NCBI RefSeq assembly: GCF_025146565.1
Contig: NZ_CP102258.1
Location: 2,078,001 to 2,142,000, forward strand
Length of the DNA stretch: 64,000 nt
Direction of reading: 5' to 3'
From: Bacteroides eggerthii
GTDB taxonomy: Bacteria; Bacteroidota; Bacteroidia; Bacteroidales; Bacteroidaceae
Numbering within the stretch: the first letter of the stretch is position 1; each line of letters starts with the position of its first letter. Below, one piece after another: positions 26,431-35,415 of the stretch. The notes under the pieces were generated by a model. That model made no database searches and had not been told where the DNA came from. It was given only the letters and a program-made list of their open reading frames with translations. The position numbers were made by a program, and so were the translations under genes.

Positions 26431-26462
26431 ATGCCCGGATTTCATGCGTGAAATCCAGGCAT
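26431..26462 (+). terminator. Terminator of the locus A operon
   Basis: ATGCCCGGATTTCA (26431-26444), the loop TGCG and TGAAATCCAGGCAT (26449-26462) pair over 14 bp with a single C:A mismatch. TTTTGC follows, and then the promoter of the next gene. Confidence 0.85.
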
Positions 26463-26468
26463 TTTGCT

Positions 26469-26476
26469 TACTTTTG
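26469..26476 (+). promoter_or_regulatory. -7 element of the radical-SAM gene
   Basis: TACTTTTG matches TAnnTTTG, 11 bases before the ATG at 26488. That is close, so the transcript may start with almost no leader. The -33 element would fall inside the preceding terminator stem. Confidence 0.45.
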
Positions 26477-26487
26477 TCTCGGGTATT

Positions 26488-27753
26488 ATGGATGAAAACG
26501 TATTAAATAAGTTGAAGATACTTGTAGAATCGGCAAAGTATGACGTCTCCTGTTCTTCCAGTGGTACTGTGCGCTCCAATAAAAAGGGCATGGTGGGGAA
26601 TACTGTGGGCGGCTGGGGCATCTGCCATAGCTTTGCCGAGGACGGGCGCTGCATTTCGCTGCTGAAGGTGATGCTGACGAACTACTGCATTTACGATTGT
26701 GCCTACTGCATTAACCGCCGTTCTAATGACTTGCCCCGAGCCACTCTTTCCGTGAGCGAACTGGTGGATCTTACTATGGAGTTCTACCGCCGCAACTATA
26801 TCGAAGGTTTGTTTCTTAGCAGCGGCGTGGTGCGTAATCCCGATTATACTATGGAACGCTTGGTGCGCGTCGCCAAAGACCTGCGCACGGTGCACCGTTT
26901 CAATGGTTATATCCACCTGAAAAGTATTCCCGGCGCCAGCTGCGAACTCGTGATGGAAGCTGGGCTTTATACCGACCGTCTCAGCGTCAACGTGGAAATC
27001 CCGAAAGAAGAGAGCTTGAAACGTCTCGCCCCGGAGAAAGACCACCAGAGTGTATTCGCCCCGATGCGCTACATACAACAAGGTGTACTGGAGAGTGCGG
27101 AAGAATGCAAGAAGTATCGCTATGCTCCCCGTTTTGCTCCGGCAGGACAAAGCACGCAGATGATTGTAGGCGCTACCACCGATACGGATAAGGATATACT
27201 TTATCTATCGTCTTCCTTGTATAAAGAGCCTACCATGCGGCGTGTCTATTACTCTGGTTATATCTCGGTGAACACTTACGATAAGCGGCTGCCTGTTTTG
27301 AAACAGCCACCTCTGGTTCGCGAAAACCGGCTCTATCAAGCTGATTGGCTGTTGCGTTTCTACCAGTTCAAGGTAGACGAGATAGTGGATGACGCTTATC
27401 CCGACCTCGACTTGGAGATAGACCCTAAGTTGTCGTGGGCGTTGCGCCACCCCGAACAGTTTCCTGTGGATATAAACAAGGCGGATTATGAAATGATACT
27501 CCGCGTGCCCGGTATCGGGGTGAAGTCCGCTCGGCTGATTGTGGCGTCTCGTCGCTTCTCTAAGTTGGGTTTCTATGAGTTGAAGAAGATAGGGGTGGTG
27601 ATGAAAAAAGCGCAGTATTTCATCACTTGCAGTGAACTGCCCATACGTACGGTGAACGAAATGACGCCACAAAGAGTGCGCAGCCTTTTAATACAAAAAA
27701 CTAAAAAACAAGTGGACGAACGGCAGTTATTGCTTGATTTCCAAGAAGAATGA
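26488..27753 (+). CDS. Radical-SAM putative DNA modification/repair protein with HhH domain
   Basis: A 421-residue protein. The 4Fe-4S site is CIYDCAYC (CX3CX2C, about residues 69-76), followed by LFLSSGVVRNPDYT, the core of a radical-SAM barrel. The C-terminal part (about 325-385) is a helix-hairpin-helix with INKADYEMILRVPGIGVKSARLIV, as in DNA-binding repair proteins. This domain pair defines the putative DNA modification/repair radical-SAM family (TIGR03916, from memory). The start is set at the ATG after GGGTATT; an upstream TTG is less likely. The gene is directly followed by the DUF4130-type partner that is nearly always found with it. The reaction is not established. Confidence 0.9.
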   Translation: MDENVLNKLKILVESAKYDVSCSSSGTVRSNKKGMVGNTVGGWGICHSFAEDGRCISLLKVMLTNYCIYDCAYCINRRSNDLPRATLSVSELVDLTMEFYRRNYIEGLFLSSGVVRNPDYTMERLVRVAKDLRTVHRFNGYIHLKSIPGASCELVMEAGLYTDRLSVNVEIPKEESLKRLAPEKDHQSVFAPMRYIQQGVLESAEECKKYRYAPRFAPAGQSTQMIVGATTDTDKDILYLSSSLYKEPTMRRVYYSGYISVNTYDKRLPVLKQPPLVRENRLYQADWLLRFYQFKVDEIVDDAYPDLDLEIDPKLSWALRHPEQFPVDINKADYEMILRVPGIGVKSARLIVASRRFSKLGFYELKKIGVVMKKAQYFITCSELPIRTVNEMTPQRVRSLLIQKTKKQVDERQLLLDFQEE

Positions 27754-27760
27754 CTGTTGC

Positions 27761-28534
27761 ATGAATGTCTTTCTATACGATAATACCTTTGAGGGATTGC
27801 TGACTTCCGTTTTTGAAGCCTATTCCCGCCGCACATTTCCAGATGCTTTGATAGTAGAGGGAGAGCCGCTTCCGTTGTTTCACGACGAGGTGTTTACGGT
27901 GATTTCCGATGAGAAGAAAGCCCGGCGCGTCTGGCGTGGATTGCAAAAGAAACTCTCACAGTCCGCTTTGGCTTGTCTGGCTCAATGTTGGCTGGCGGAA
28001 GAACCGGAAACCGCTCCGCTCTTGTTCCGCTATATCCGCAAGGCGATAGATGCGCCCCGTTCCATTGAAACGAACTTTGCCGATGCCGATGTCTTGGAGT
28101 TTTCGCGCATGTGGAAGCGGGTGGACTGGGAACGGATGCGCATGATGCAATTCATCCGCTTCCAAAAGGCGGCAGACGGGACTTACTTTGCCGCCGTAGA
28201 GCCGGAGAAAAATGCGCTCCCTTTAGTGACAGAGCACTTTAAAGACCGCTTTGCCGACCAGCGCTGGCTGATTTATGACATCAAGCGGGCATACGGGTAT
28301 TACTACGATTTGAGGGAAGTATGGCAAGTGACATTCGGCGAAGATAGTCGTGAGGGGCACCTTGTCACGGGGATGCTTGATGAGAGCCTTATGGATAAGG
28401 ATGAAAAACTTTTCCAGCAACTCTGGAAAACCTATTTCAAGGCTATTTGTATCAAGGAGAGGATGAATCCGCGCAAGCACAGGCAGGATATGCCCGTGCG
28501 CTATTGGAAGTATCTGACGGAGAAGCAGCAATAA
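27761..28534 (+). CDS. DUF4130 / TIGR03915-type DNA metabolism protein
   Basis: A 257-residue protein beginning MNVFLYDNTFEGLLTSVFEAY, the usual opening of the TIGR03915 family. That family is found as a linked partner of the radical-SAM/HhH protein and shares the DUF4130 region FWKRVDWERMRMMQFIRFQKAADGTYFA (about residues 110-140 in pattern), with DQRWLIYDIKRAYGYYYD after it. The start at the ATG 7 bases after the radical-SAM stop is preferred to a TTG inside that gene. The two genes are clearly one unit. By association the role is in DNA modification or repair, and some fused versions carry a uracil-glycosylase domain, which points to base damage (family knowledge). The catalytic residues are not known. 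Confidence 0.88.
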   Translation: MNVFLYDNTFEGLLTSVFEAYSRRTFPDALIVEGEPLPLFHDEVFTVISDEKKARRVWRGLQKKLSQSALACLAQCWLAEEPETAPLLFRYIRKAIDAPRSIETNFADADVLEFSRMWKRVDWERMRMMQFIRFQKAADGTYFAAVEPEKNALPLVTEHFKDRFADQRWLIYDIKRAYGYYYDLREVWQVTFGEDSREGHLVTGMLDESLMDKDEKLFQQLWKTYFKAICIKERMNPRKHRQDMPVRYWKYLTEKQQ

Positions 28535-28591
28535 ATCTTCATATTCTATCCGTTCCACGATTATTTCCGGGAACTCCTGCATCATCATTTT

Positions 28592-29572
28592 TTAATTGAT
28601 TACCCAGTTCTTATTATAAGGTACGGTCTTTTTCGGATCGTAGTGCATTCCGGCTTGGGTTGGTATCTTCAGTATGTAGGTGCGTCCGCTCTTATTCATC
28701 AATGAAGTGTCGCGCAGCCAGGGGTTGGCATCTTTCAGTTGGGCATAAGTGATGCCCTTGTTCTTGGCGAATTGTGCCAGATTGTCGATGCCTGTGGTAA
28801 CTGTTACTTCCGTATAGGGGATGGCCGGGTAGAGGTGTTCCCGTTTCAGCAGGAAGCCGTATCGTTGGGGATTGCTGATGACGGCCTTGGCTGCCAGCAG
28901 ACGGAACATGTAGCGGGAGGTTTCTTCTACCAGCCACAAGTCGGCGGCCTGACTGACCATTTGCTTTTGCAATTGTGTGGAGATGCGTCCTTGTCCGGCA
29001 TTGTAGGCAGCTGCCACGCAGAGCCAGTTGCCGTATTTGGCATATGCTTCTTTCAGATATTTACAGGCAGCTCTTGTTTCTTTCTCCACGTGGTAGCGTT
29101 CGTCAATATTGCTGTTCACCTCCAGACCGAATTCGCGTCCCGTACCGGACATAAACTGCCACAGTCCGGCTGCGCCGGCGGGCGACTTGGCAAGAGGATT
29201 AAGGGCGCTTTCTATTACGGCAAGATATTTGAAATCATCCGGTATGCCGTTTGCTTTCAATATAGGCTCTATGACGGGAAAGTAGCGGTTTGCCCGTTTT
29301 ATGGTGAGCATTGTGGTGGAGTGCATATAGGTGAACGACATCAGCTCGCGGTCCATGCGTTCGCGGTGGTCGTAACGCAGAAGGTCTACGTCCTGTCCGG
29401 CAAAAGAGATTTGGGAGGGTACGGTGGGAGAGGTGACGCAATAGGGCACTTCTGATTTTACTGATTGCTGCTCCGTATTCAGCACGCTGCTTCCGAGGAG
29501 GAAAGGTAGTGAAACGCCTGTACACAAGGCGACAGTGGCTGTGAGTATTATATATCTGGTATTTCTTCTCAT
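28592..29572 (-). CDS. Membrane-bound lytic murein transglycosylase with LysM (MltD-like)
   Basis: A 326-residue protein with an N-terminal signal anchor (about residues 7-28). It has an SLT goose-type transglycosylase domain: the catalytic Glu in AVIESALNPLAKSPAGAAG (about residues 120-138), GLWQFMSGTGREFGL and AAAYNAGQGRI. A C-terminal LysM-like segment (VTTGIDNLAQFAKNKGITY to the end) binds peptidoglycan. It cleaves the glycan strands of peptidoglycan in the periplasm with formation of anhydro-muramic ends. It is the last gene of a minus-strand run that starts with the PAS kinase, 40 bases after the SDR gene; co-transcription is possible. Confidence 0.92.
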   Translation of the reverse strand: MRRNTRYIILTATVALCTGVSLPFLLGSSVLNTEQQSVKSEVPYCVTSPTVPSQISFAGQDVDLLRYDHRERMDRELMSFTYMHSTTMLTIKRANRYFPVIEPILKANGIPDDFKYLAVIESALNPLAKSPAGAAGLWQFMSGTGREFGLEVNSNIDERYHVEKETRAACKYLKEAYAKYGNWLCVAAAYNAGQGRISTQLQKQMVSQAADLWLVEETSRYMFRLLAAKAVISNPQRYGFLLKREHLYPAIPYTEVTVTTGIDNLAQFAKNKGITYAQLKDANPWLRDTSLMNKSGRTYILKIPTQAGMHYDPKKTVPYNKNWVIN

Positions 29573-29612
29573 AATTCGGGTGTTTTAGGTTTCTTGGCGT
29601 GAAGATACGAAA

Positions 29613-30338
29613 TCAATTCTTTATAGGCAACCGTTCCCACAACCAACGCGGAATCATCCGCCAAAAGAATACCAACAGACGATAGCGCCTGTCGATTATG
29701 ACTGTTCTTTTTTTCCGTTCCAATGACCGGACGATGCATAGCGCCACTTTGTCGGCACGCATCAGCATTGGGTACTTGCCGTTTCGCAGCAGATCTGTTG
29801 CCACAAATCCCGGGCGGATGTCGGTGAAACGGATATTGAGTCTTTGCATCCGGGACAGTTGCGCCAATGCGTCGATGTAGGTGTTCTGAAACCGCTTGGT
29901 GGCAGAATAGGCAGGGGCTACTCCCAATCCCTTAGTACCTGCTATGGAACTGATGACGGCAATATGTCCGCCACCTGTTTTCTTGAAATGGTGGAAAGCG
30001 GCTGTAACCATTCGTATAAACCCTTCAACGTTGGTACGTGCGGTGTTGAGTTCGATTTCCGGTTCTAAACTCCTGTTCTGGAAGCCCACGCCGGAGCTGA
30101 GTAAAAACAAGTCCATACCGCCCAAGCGGTCTATCAATTCGTTGAGGCGTAAGGCGGCATCATTCTTTGTCACGTCAAGACACTGTATCTCAATTTGACC
30201 GGGAACGGCCTGCTGCATATGCAGCAAAACGTCTTCACGTCTGCCTGCAATGCCTATGCGCCAGCCCTGCTGTACAAGTATACGGGCCACTTCCTGACCG
30301 ATGCCTGAGGTGGCTCCTATGATAATGGCTTTCTTCAT
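29613..30338 (-). CDS. Short-chain dehydrogenase/reductase (SDR)
   Basis: A 241-residue classical SDR. The NAD(P) motif is IIIGATSGIGQEVA (TGxxxGxG type, about residues 5-18). The NNAG-equivalent is LLSSGVG near residue 80. The catalytic Ser is in ISSIAGT (about residue 130) and the Tyr-Lys pair is in YSATK (about residues 148-152). Arg22 and Arg37 in the early segments (WRIGIAGRRED) suggest NADP. Substrate cannot be deduced. A short hydrophobic C-terminal region (YRLLVFFWRMIPRWLWERLP) may touch the membrane, which is seen in SDRs acting on lipids. It lies 9 bases after the YjbQ gene in one operon. Confidence 0.9.
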   Translation of the reverse strand: MKKAIIIGATSGIGQEVARILVQQGWRIGIAGRREDVLLHMQQAVPGQIEIQCLDVTKNDAALRLNELIDRLGGMDLFLLSSGVGFQNRSLEPEIELNTARTNVEGFIRMVTAAFHHFKKTGGGHIAVISSIAGTKGLGVAPAYSATKRFQNTYIDALAQLSRMQRLNIRFTDIRPGFVATDLLRNGKYPMLMRADKVALCIVRSLERKKRTVIIDRRYRLLVFFWRMIPRWLWERLPIKN

Positions 30339-30347
30339 GGGCAGGAG

Positions 30348-30758
30348 TTATCCGATGACAGTTGCTACAATTCTTCTTCCACCGCCGCGATTACGGAATT
30401 CGCACAGATAGATTCCCTGCCATATACCCATATTCATCCGTCCGTTGGTGATGGGAATGGTGAGACCGGTTCCGGCAATGGTGGACTTGGCGTGTGCCGG
30501 CATATCATCATCACCTTCGCAGGTATGTTGGTAATAGGGCTCACGTTCTCTGACAAGACGGTTGAAAATGGCTTCCATGTCAGTTTGTACATCCGGGTCG
30601 GCGTTCTCATTTATGGTGAGGGCTGCGCTTGTATGTTTGATGAACAGGTGCAATATGCCGGTTTGCGGTAGTGGCGGCAGGTTGCGCGTAATTTCTTCGG
30701 TAATCAAGTGAAAGCCGCGTCGATGCGGGGTGAGGGTAAACTCTTTCTGGTCTATCAT
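30348..30758 (-). CDS. YjbQ/UPF0047 family protein
   Basis: A 136-residue protein of the YjbQ/UPF0047 fold. The hallmarks are LHLFIKHTSAALTINENADPDVQTDME (about residues 40-66; the His-Thr-Ser and Asn-Glu-Asn are the family signature), HTCEGDDDMPAHAKSTIAG (about 93-111) and LPITNGRMNMGIWQGIYLCEFR near the end. Members can act as weak thiamine-phosphate synthases when overexpressed, but the real function is uncertain. It is complete and of family-typical length. It sits between the PAS kinase and the SDR with 9-base gaps on both sides, so the three are co-transcribed. Confidence 0.92.
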   Translation of the reverse strand: MIDQKEFTLTPHRRGFHLITEEITRNLPPLPQTGILHLFIKHTSAALTINENADPDVQTDMEAIFNRLVREREPYYQHTCEGDDDMPAHAKSTIAGTGLTIPITNGRMNMGIWQGIYLCEFRNRGGGRRIVATVIG

Positions 30759-30767
30759 ATCTATTTC

Positions 30768-32657
30768 TTATTCTGTATGTTTTGATTCCACCAACTGTAT
30801 CCGGCAGGGAAACGTTACGGTGAACGTGCTGCCTTCGCCCAAGACGGATGCCACTTCGATTGTTCCGTTCATCTGTTCTATAATGGATTTACAGATTGAC
30901 AAACCCAATCCGGCGCCTTGTATATAGGAGTCTACTTTTTCGAACCGTTCAAATATCACGCCAAGTTTTTCTTGAGGTATTCCGCGTCCGGTGTCCGTAA
31001 CGCTTATCTTTACTCCGGATTGCTCTGTCTCGTAGGAAACTTCAACGTATCCTTGTGTCGTATTCTTCAATGCGTTTGAGAGGAGGTTACTCAGTATCTG
31101 CTTGATGCGCATTGAGTCCTGTTCTATCAGGAAGGGAGATGCCGGGTAACGTTTTTTGAGTGTTACGCCTTCCGGAACATTGCTTCGATATTCGGTACAG
31201 CTCTCGTCAATCAGTTCCGAGAGGCTGAACCAGACGGGAGTCAGCTCCATGTGTCCGGCTTCTATCTTGGACAAGTCCAGTACCTCGTTGATGATATTCA
31301 GCAACAATTTGTTGTTGTGATTTATCAGAGAGATATAGTATTCGCGCTCTTTGGCGTCTTCCATATAGGGCAACAGGCCGGAGAAACCGATAATGGCATT
31401 CAGCGGTGTACGTATTTCGTGGCTCATATTGGCAATGAAAGCCGATTTCAGTCGGTCCGATTCTTCGGCCTTTTCTTTAGCCTGTATCAGCATGGCTTCC
31501 GTTTCTTTCAGCCGGGTGATGTCGTAGTTGATGCAAATCAGTTCGATACTGTTTTGCTCGGGGGCATATACTTTCACTAATAAGTTGACGTGTGTCCACG
31601 AGCAGCTGCCGTTTTCTCTGAGTACACGTACCTCCTTGTTGAATTTGTTTTCTGTTCCTTTTCGGGCGTTATTAAGAAAATCTAACATATAGTGACGGTC
31701 ATCGGGATGGATGTGATTGTACACTCCGATGATGTCGGACAGAGGTGTCTCTTCTTTCTCACCGATGTTGATATACCAACTGTGTTGGGCGTCTCCTTTT
31801 TGGGTGAGGAGATTATAGTGGGCATATCCTACTTTGGCGTAGTTGCCTATCAGTTTAAAAAAACTTTCGAATTCCTGTATCTTGTTGTAAGCTATGGTGG
31901 CTTCGGTCTTGTCCGCGTTAATCAGCAGATAGTTGATAGGCGTGTGATGTTCGTCATAGAGCGTGGTTACTTTGGTTACCAGCTCCATGGTTCCTGTCTT
32001 CTTTTGCGAGTTATAATAGTTGCCTATTTTGGAAAAATCATAGCGGAAAGTGAAGTCTGCGTCTTCGAACTTCCTTAGTTTCTCTTTCATCTCATCCGGG
32101 AAAATGGGGTTATCAAAGATATTGATGCCCAGCAGGTCTTCTTTTTGTTGCAGATGAAACATTTCCAGTTCTTTGTCATTCAGGTCTGTCAGCACACCTT
32201 GCATGTTGTAGAGCTCGATGCCCACCGGCAAGTTTTTGTAGATGTTGTGCAAAAGCAGTTCCCGTTGTTGCAACAGTTGTGAGGCGGACGACATGTATGG
32301 GCCATCTTGCACTTCGGCTATGCCGTAAACCTTGCTGTTTCCCTTCCCCTCGTTTTTTTGCATGCAAATTTTGCTGCGCATCCATACGGGTCCCTTGGTG
32401 GTGTTGAGCAGATAGACAGCCTCGTTTGTCTGCTGTATGTTGTCGAAGGAATGAATGGTCGTGTGCGGCTGTTCTTCTTTCAGGATGCGTTTGTTGAAAT
32501 TTTCAAAACTGATAAAACCGTCTTCCTTTAGCCCCAACAGTTTGGAGATATACTCAGAACAAACGTAACTTTCGCTTTGCAGGTCGGCTTCCCACCAACC
32601 CATATTGGCATTACGCATTATTTCTGATAGTAGATTGTAATCCGGTTTATCGTCCAT
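30768..32657 (-). CDS. PAS-domain sensor histidine kinase, cytosolic
   Basis: A 629-residue kinase without signal peptide or membrane helix. PAS-like domains fill residues 1 to about 390: [19 protein letters not shown] near 20, [19 protein letters not shown] near 160, and a third with [19 protein letters not shown] and [20 protein letters not shown]. HisKA follows with [18 protein letters not shown] (phospho-His413), then a HATPase with [28 protein letters not shown] and [12 protein letters not shown]. No receiver domain is attached, so a separate regulator is needed and none is adjacent. It is the first gene of a minus-strand operon with YjbQ and the SDR. Confidence 0.93.
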   Translation of the reverse strand: MDDKPDYNLLSEIMRNANMGWWEADLQSESYVCSEYISKLLGLKEDGFISFENFNKRILKEEQPHTTIHSFDNIQQTNEAVYLLNTTKGPVWMRSKICMQKNEGKGNSKVYGIAEVQDGPYMSSASQLLQQRELLLHNIYKNLPVGIELYNMQGVLTDLNDKELEMFHLQQKEDLLGINIFDNPIFPDEMKEKLRKFEDADFTFRYDFSKIGNYYNSQKKTGTMELVTKVTTLYDEHHTPINYLLINADKTEATIAYNKIQEFESFFKLIGNYAKVGYAHYNLLTQKGDAQHSWYINIGEKEETPLSDIIGVYNHIHPDDRHYMLDFLNNARKGTENKFNKEVRVLRENGSCSWTHVNLLVKVYAPEQNSIELICINYDITRLKETEAMLIQAKEKAEESDRLKSAFIANMSHEIRTPLNAIIGFSGLLPYMEDAKEREYYISLINHNNKLLLNIINEVLDLSKIEAGHMELTPVWFSLSELIDESCTEYRSNVPEGVTLKKRYPASPFLIEQDSMRIKQILSNLLSNALKNTTQGYVEVSYETEQSGVKISVTDTGRGIPQEKLGVIFERFEKVDSYIQGAGLGLSICKSIIEQMNGTIEVASVLGEGSTFTVTFPCRIQLVESKHTE

Positions 32658-32786
32658 ACAGGAATATTTGTGGTAATTTATATTTTAATCAGACTTATGC
32701 ATTTGCTTACAAAAATACAGATAATCTTCGATTAGAGAAAAGAAAAACGCGGAGAAATGAAAAGAAGCAGACTTATTTCTCTCTGT

Positions 32787-32827
32787 TTGTAATTTATTCG
32801 GAGATAAACGGTATCTTTGTTACCGTT
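32787..32827 (+). promoter_or_regulatory. Promoter of the MaoC gene with overlapping palindrome
   Basis: TTTG at 32787-32790 and TATCTTTG at 32813-32820, 22 bases apart, match the Bacteroides promoter. AACGGTA (32808-32814) and TACCGTT (32821-32827) form a 7-bp inverted repeat that covers the -7 element and the start site, a good position for a repressor. Confidence 0.65.
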
Positions 32828-32861
32828 AACAATGCTATTTACTCAATAAAATTAAAAATAT

Positions 32862-33326
32862 ATGAAAAAAGTTATTATCAATTCGTATGAGGACTTTGAA
32901 AAGTTGGTAGGTCAGCAAATCGGAGTTTCGGAGTATGTGGAACTAAGTCAGGAACGTATCAATCTCTTTGCGGATTCCACGTTGGATCATCAGTGGATTC
33001 ACGTTGACACAGAACGTGCCAAAACCGAAAGTCCTTTTAAGAGTACCATTGCGCATGGTTACCTCACCCTTTCCATGCTGCCTCATCTGTGGAACCAGAT
33101 TATTGAGGTGAACAATCTGAAAATGATGATTAACTATGGTATGGACAAGATGAAGTTCGGTCAGGCTGTGCTGTCCGGGCAGCGTATCCGTTTGGTGGCA
33201 TCTCTGCATTCGCTGGCAAACCTGCGCGGTGTGGCGAAGGCTGAAATCAAATTTGCCATTGAAATAGAGGGCGAAAAGAAGAAAGCGCTCGAAGGTATCG
33301 CCATCTTCTTATATTACTTCAACTGA
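32862..33326 (+). CDS. MaoC-like (R)-specific enoyl-CoA hydratase
   Basis: A 154-residue hot-dog-fold protein. The catalytic Asp and His are in ADSTLDHQWIHVD (about residues 37-49), the MaoC dehydratase signature, followed by STIAHGYLTLSMLP. Such hydratases act on 2-enoyl-CoA or acyl-carrier thioesters in fatty-acid or polyester metabolism; in Bacteroides the exact role is unclear. The gene has its own promoter and its TGA overlaps the ATG of the small zinc-ribbon gene downstream, so those two are translationally coupled. Confidence 0.93.
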   Translation: MKKVIINSYEDFEKLVGQQIGVSEYVELSQERINLFADSTLDHQWIHVDTERAKTESPFKSTIAHGYLTLSMLPHLWNQIIEVNNLKMMINYGMDKMKFGQAVLSGQRIRLVASLHSLANLRGVAKAEIKFAIEIEGEKKKALEGIAIFLYYFN

Positions 33327-33535
33327 TGATGCGTAAAATGATATGCCCCCAATGTAAAGTGGGGGCTTTTTTTGTTCTGAACAGCAGCGGAGAGCGCCTG
33401 CCGGTATACGTTTCCCGCGAGGGGGAGATTGTGCCCAAAGACCCCGCAGCATCTTTGGAAGGGTATGATTTGACGGAAGTCTATTGCTTGTGCTGTTCCT
33501 GGCATGGCAGCCCGAAGCGTTTGCTGAAATATTGA
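33326..33535 (+). CDS. Small zinc-ribbon protein
   Basis: A 69-residue protein with two Cys pairs, CPQC near the start (about residues 7-10) and CLCC near residue 54-57, spaced as in a zinc ribbon. The segment between is beta-rich (GAFFVLNSSGERLPVYV). The ATG overlaps the stop of the MaoC gene (ATGA), so it is read by coupling. Its 3' end overlaps the opposite-strand PF11756 gene by 55 bases. No function is known, but such tiny zinc proteins are widespread in Bacteroides. Confidence as a gene is good because of the coupling and the Cys pattern. Confidence 0.75.
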   Translation: MMRKMICPQCKVGAFFVLNSSGERLPVYVSREGEIVPKDPAASLEGYDLTEVYCLCCSWHGSPKRLLKY

Positions 33536-33855
33536 TGCAGGTACTCTTTCCATAGATGACGGAGTGCCGCGGCAGGATGATAGAGCAGCATCCTTGGACC
33601 GGCATATCGCATCACTTCACGCATCCGTTCTTTCATTTCGGGCTTGTAGCAATGAATGGTGCAGAGTCTGCAAGTGTTCTTCTTTTCGCCGAACGGACAG
33701 CGGGACAGGCGCATGTGTGCATATTCCAGCAGTTCGCGGCATTGCGGGCATAGCTCCCTGTTGCCCTCTTTCTTGCGGCAGTAGAGGCGGATCATCTGCG
33801 CTACGGTGCGTTGCTCTTGGGCGATGCGTGATGGGTGGGGATTATTTTTATTCAT
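33481..33855 (-). CDS. Nitrous-oxide-stimulated promoter family (YgbA/PF11756) protein
   Basis: A 124-residue Cys-rich protein with EGNRELCPQCRELLEYAHM (about residues 30-48) and RCPFGEKKNTCRLCTIHCY (about 53-71), the conserved core of the YgbA family, which belongs to the NsrR nitric-oxide regulon in E. coli (family knowledge). The Cys and His residues probably bind a metal. KPEMKERMREVMRYAGPRML completes the family pattern. Its start overlaps the stop of the upstream GNAT gene by 8 bases, so the two are co-transcribed. Its 3' end is antisense to the zinc-ribbon gene. Confidence 0.88.
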   Translation of the reverse strand: MNKNNPHPSRIAQEQRTVAQMIRLYCRKKEGNRELCPQCRELLEYAHMRLSRCPFGEKKNTCRLCTIHCYKPEMKERMREVMRYAGPRMLLYHPAAALRHLWKEYLHQYFSKRFGLPCQEQHKQ

Positions 33856-34303
33856 TCATGCTGCGTTTTAGGTAAATCATATCTTTCAGTTGCTTGCCGG
33901 CTTCGTATATGGGATGGTCATAGTTGTCCGTAAAGAAGTCGGGGATGCGGTGCGAATATGTGAATCCGCAGCTTTCATAAAAAGGAACGGTCAGAGGACT
34001 GTCGCCCGTACCCACGAGCATGGTTCGGCATCTGCCTGCATACCGCTTGAAAAGATACTCCATCAGCATCCTGCCATATCCCTGCCGTTGGCATTGCGGG
34101 TGGGTGGCAATGTTCTTTATTTCGAAAACATCTTCCGCTTCACGAGTAACGACACAGGCGGCTTTTGTGTCGCCTGCATCTGTCAGGACGAACATTTCGC
34201 CACGTTCCAGATAACGGTCTATCATGGATTCCTGCTCGTCGGCCAGGAGTAGGAGGTCGAGGTATTGTTTCTTGTTATGGAGAACAGGGCATATATTTAT
34301 CAT
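33848..34303 (-). CDS. GNAT acetyltransferase
   Basis: A 151-residue GNAT protein. The acetyl-CoA loop is in IATHPQCQRQGYGRMLMEYL (about residues 66-85; Q/RxxGxG/A type), and the C-terminal part has GDSPLTVPFYESCGF (about 98-112), the usual beta-5 and turn. It begins MINICPVLHNKKQYLDLLLLADEQE, as in the small-molecule N-acetyltransferases. Acceptor is unknown. It lies first in a two-gene unit with the YgbA-like gene, overlapping by 8 bases. Confidence 0.9.
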   Translation of the reverse strand: MINICPVLHNKKQYLDLLLLADEQESMIDRYLERGEMFVLTDAGDTKAACVVTREAEDVFEIKNIATHPQCQRQGYGRMLMEYLFKRYAGRCRTMLVGTGDSPLTVPFYESCGFTYSHRIPDFFTDNYDHPIYEAGKQLKDMIYLKRSMNE

Positions 34304-34471
34304 ATAGCTTTCATGGATTTATGTTGCAAAATTAATCTTTACAGGTATAATACCAAACAAAAAACGAAGTAATACTGTTGATTAGTCAGTGATAATTCGT
34401 GTAATAAGTATAATAGGTGTAATCCATGCTTGTTGTATCATTTGCGGTGAACCATTAATGCCTGAACGGTT

Positions 34472-34954
34472 ATGAATAAATTGAAAACTTCTTTATTGAT
34501 TCTGATGCTTTTGGCATCTATATCCGCCTCTGCCGGTTATGCTCCCGACAGCGTGCAAATAGCTCTTAAAAAGATGTATCCCACAGCCGCCGGCATAGCT
34601 TGGTCGCAGGACAAGGCATATTATGTGGCAGATTTTGTGATGAACGGGTTCGACACCAGGGTCTGGTTCACTCCGGATGCCGAATGGGTGATGAAACAGA
34701 CGGACTGGGAAACGCTGGATGAAGTGCCTGCCGCAGTGTTCAATGCTTTTGCCGCCAGTGAGTTTTCGGACGGGGTGGTACAGAACGTTACATGGGTGCA
34801 GTTTCCCGAATGGCAGCCTATCGTAGCCATACAGGTGGGCAAGCCGAACATGCAGATGAAATATCAGATATTGTTTACTCCGAAAGGCGAAGTACTTCGC
34901 CAACAGAATATCACTAACGCCTATAACACGCTTGGAGCAAGCACTTTCCTATAA
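34472..34954 (+). CDS. Secreted PepSY-like (PF11396) protein
   Basis: A 160-residue protein with a signal peptide (about residues 1-22, ending SASAG). The body has the two PepSY-like repeats of PF11396: VQIALKKMYPTAAGIAWSQ with YYVADFVMNGFDTRVWF (about residues 28-70), and VPAAVFNAFAASEFSDGVV with a second ADF-type strand. These resemble beta-lactamase-inhibitor-like folds and are abundant secreted proteins in Bacteroides, often near two-component systems. The role is not established. It is similar to the two PepSY-like proteins at 61.4-62.4 kb. Confidence 0.85.
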   Translation: MNKLKTSLLILMLLASISASAGYAPDSVQIALKKMYPTAAGIAWSQDKAYYVADFVMNGFDTRVWFTPDAEWVMKQTDWETLDEVPAAVFNAFAASEFSDGVVQNVTWVQFPEWQPIVAIQVGKPNMQMKYQILFTPKGEVLRQQNITNAYNTLGASTFL

Positions 34955-35025
34955 ATAGAAAGGTGTGTCCTTGTTCTGACAAGCAAGCATTCCATGCTGC
35001 CATTCGGTGTGAAAAATAAGCGGAC

Positions 35026-35059
35026 TTGTTTTTTATACTCTCCGTTTGCCTTATCTTTG
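35026..35059 (+). promoter_or_regulatory. Promoter of the Ogt-like/nfo operon
   Basis: TTG at 35026-35028 and TATCTTTG at 35052-35059 fit the Bacteroides pattern with a slightly long spacer of 23 bases. The ATG follows 22 bases after the -7 element. Confidence 0.5.
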
Positions 35060-35081
35060 CCGGAAAGAATGACTGTATCTT

Positions 35082-35393
35082 ATGAATCACTCTGTTTTTC
35101 TGCAAGATGTTTACAGCGTTGTTGCCGCTATTCCTACGGGGTGCGTGGTGACTTACGGACAGATTGCCTATCTGGTAGGCAGGCCTCAGTGCTCGCGTAT
35201 GGTGGGGCAGGCGATGCACAACGTGCCGGAAGATTTGCACCTGCCTTGCCATAGGGTGGTGAACAGTCAGGGCAGACTGGTACCGGGCTGGACGGAGCAA
35301 AGAGCGTTGCTGGAAAATGAAGGTGTCCGGTTCAAGGCAAACGGTTTTGTAGATATGAAAAAGTCTCAATGGGAATTTATGAAAGAACAATAA
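35082..35393 (+). CDS. O6-alkylguanine-DNA alkyltransferase-like protein, C-terminal domain only
   Basis: A 103-residue protein comprising only the DNA-binding domain of Ogt/MGMT. It starts [24 protein letters not shown], then [10 protein letters not shown] (the Arg-finger region) and [14 protein letters not shown] with the acceptor-type Cys in PCHR. Alkyltransferase-like proteins (Atl) have Trp in place of this Cys and only recruit excision repair; here the Cys is kept, so direct alkyl transfer remains possible despite the missing N-terminal domain. It lies 22 bases before the endonuclease IV start, and together they form a DNA-repair operon. Confidence 0.9.
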   Translation: MNHSVFLQDVYSVVAAIPTGCVVTYGQIAYLVGRPQCSRMVGQAMHNVPEDLHLPCHRVVNSQGRLVPGWTEQRALLENEGVRFKANGFVDMKKSQWEFMKEQ

Positions 35394-35415
35394 ACAAATG
35401 AACAACAATCGAAAT

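Noticed and set aside
26503..27150. Minus-strand frame of 215 codons inside the radical-SAM gene
   Set aside because: Its residues are the antisense of the CX3CX2C-containing gene, with an unnatural composition rich in His.
28739..29455. Plus-strand frame of 238 codons over the lytic transglycosylase
   Set aside because: The minus strand carries the SLT and LysM domains, so this frame is antisense shadow.
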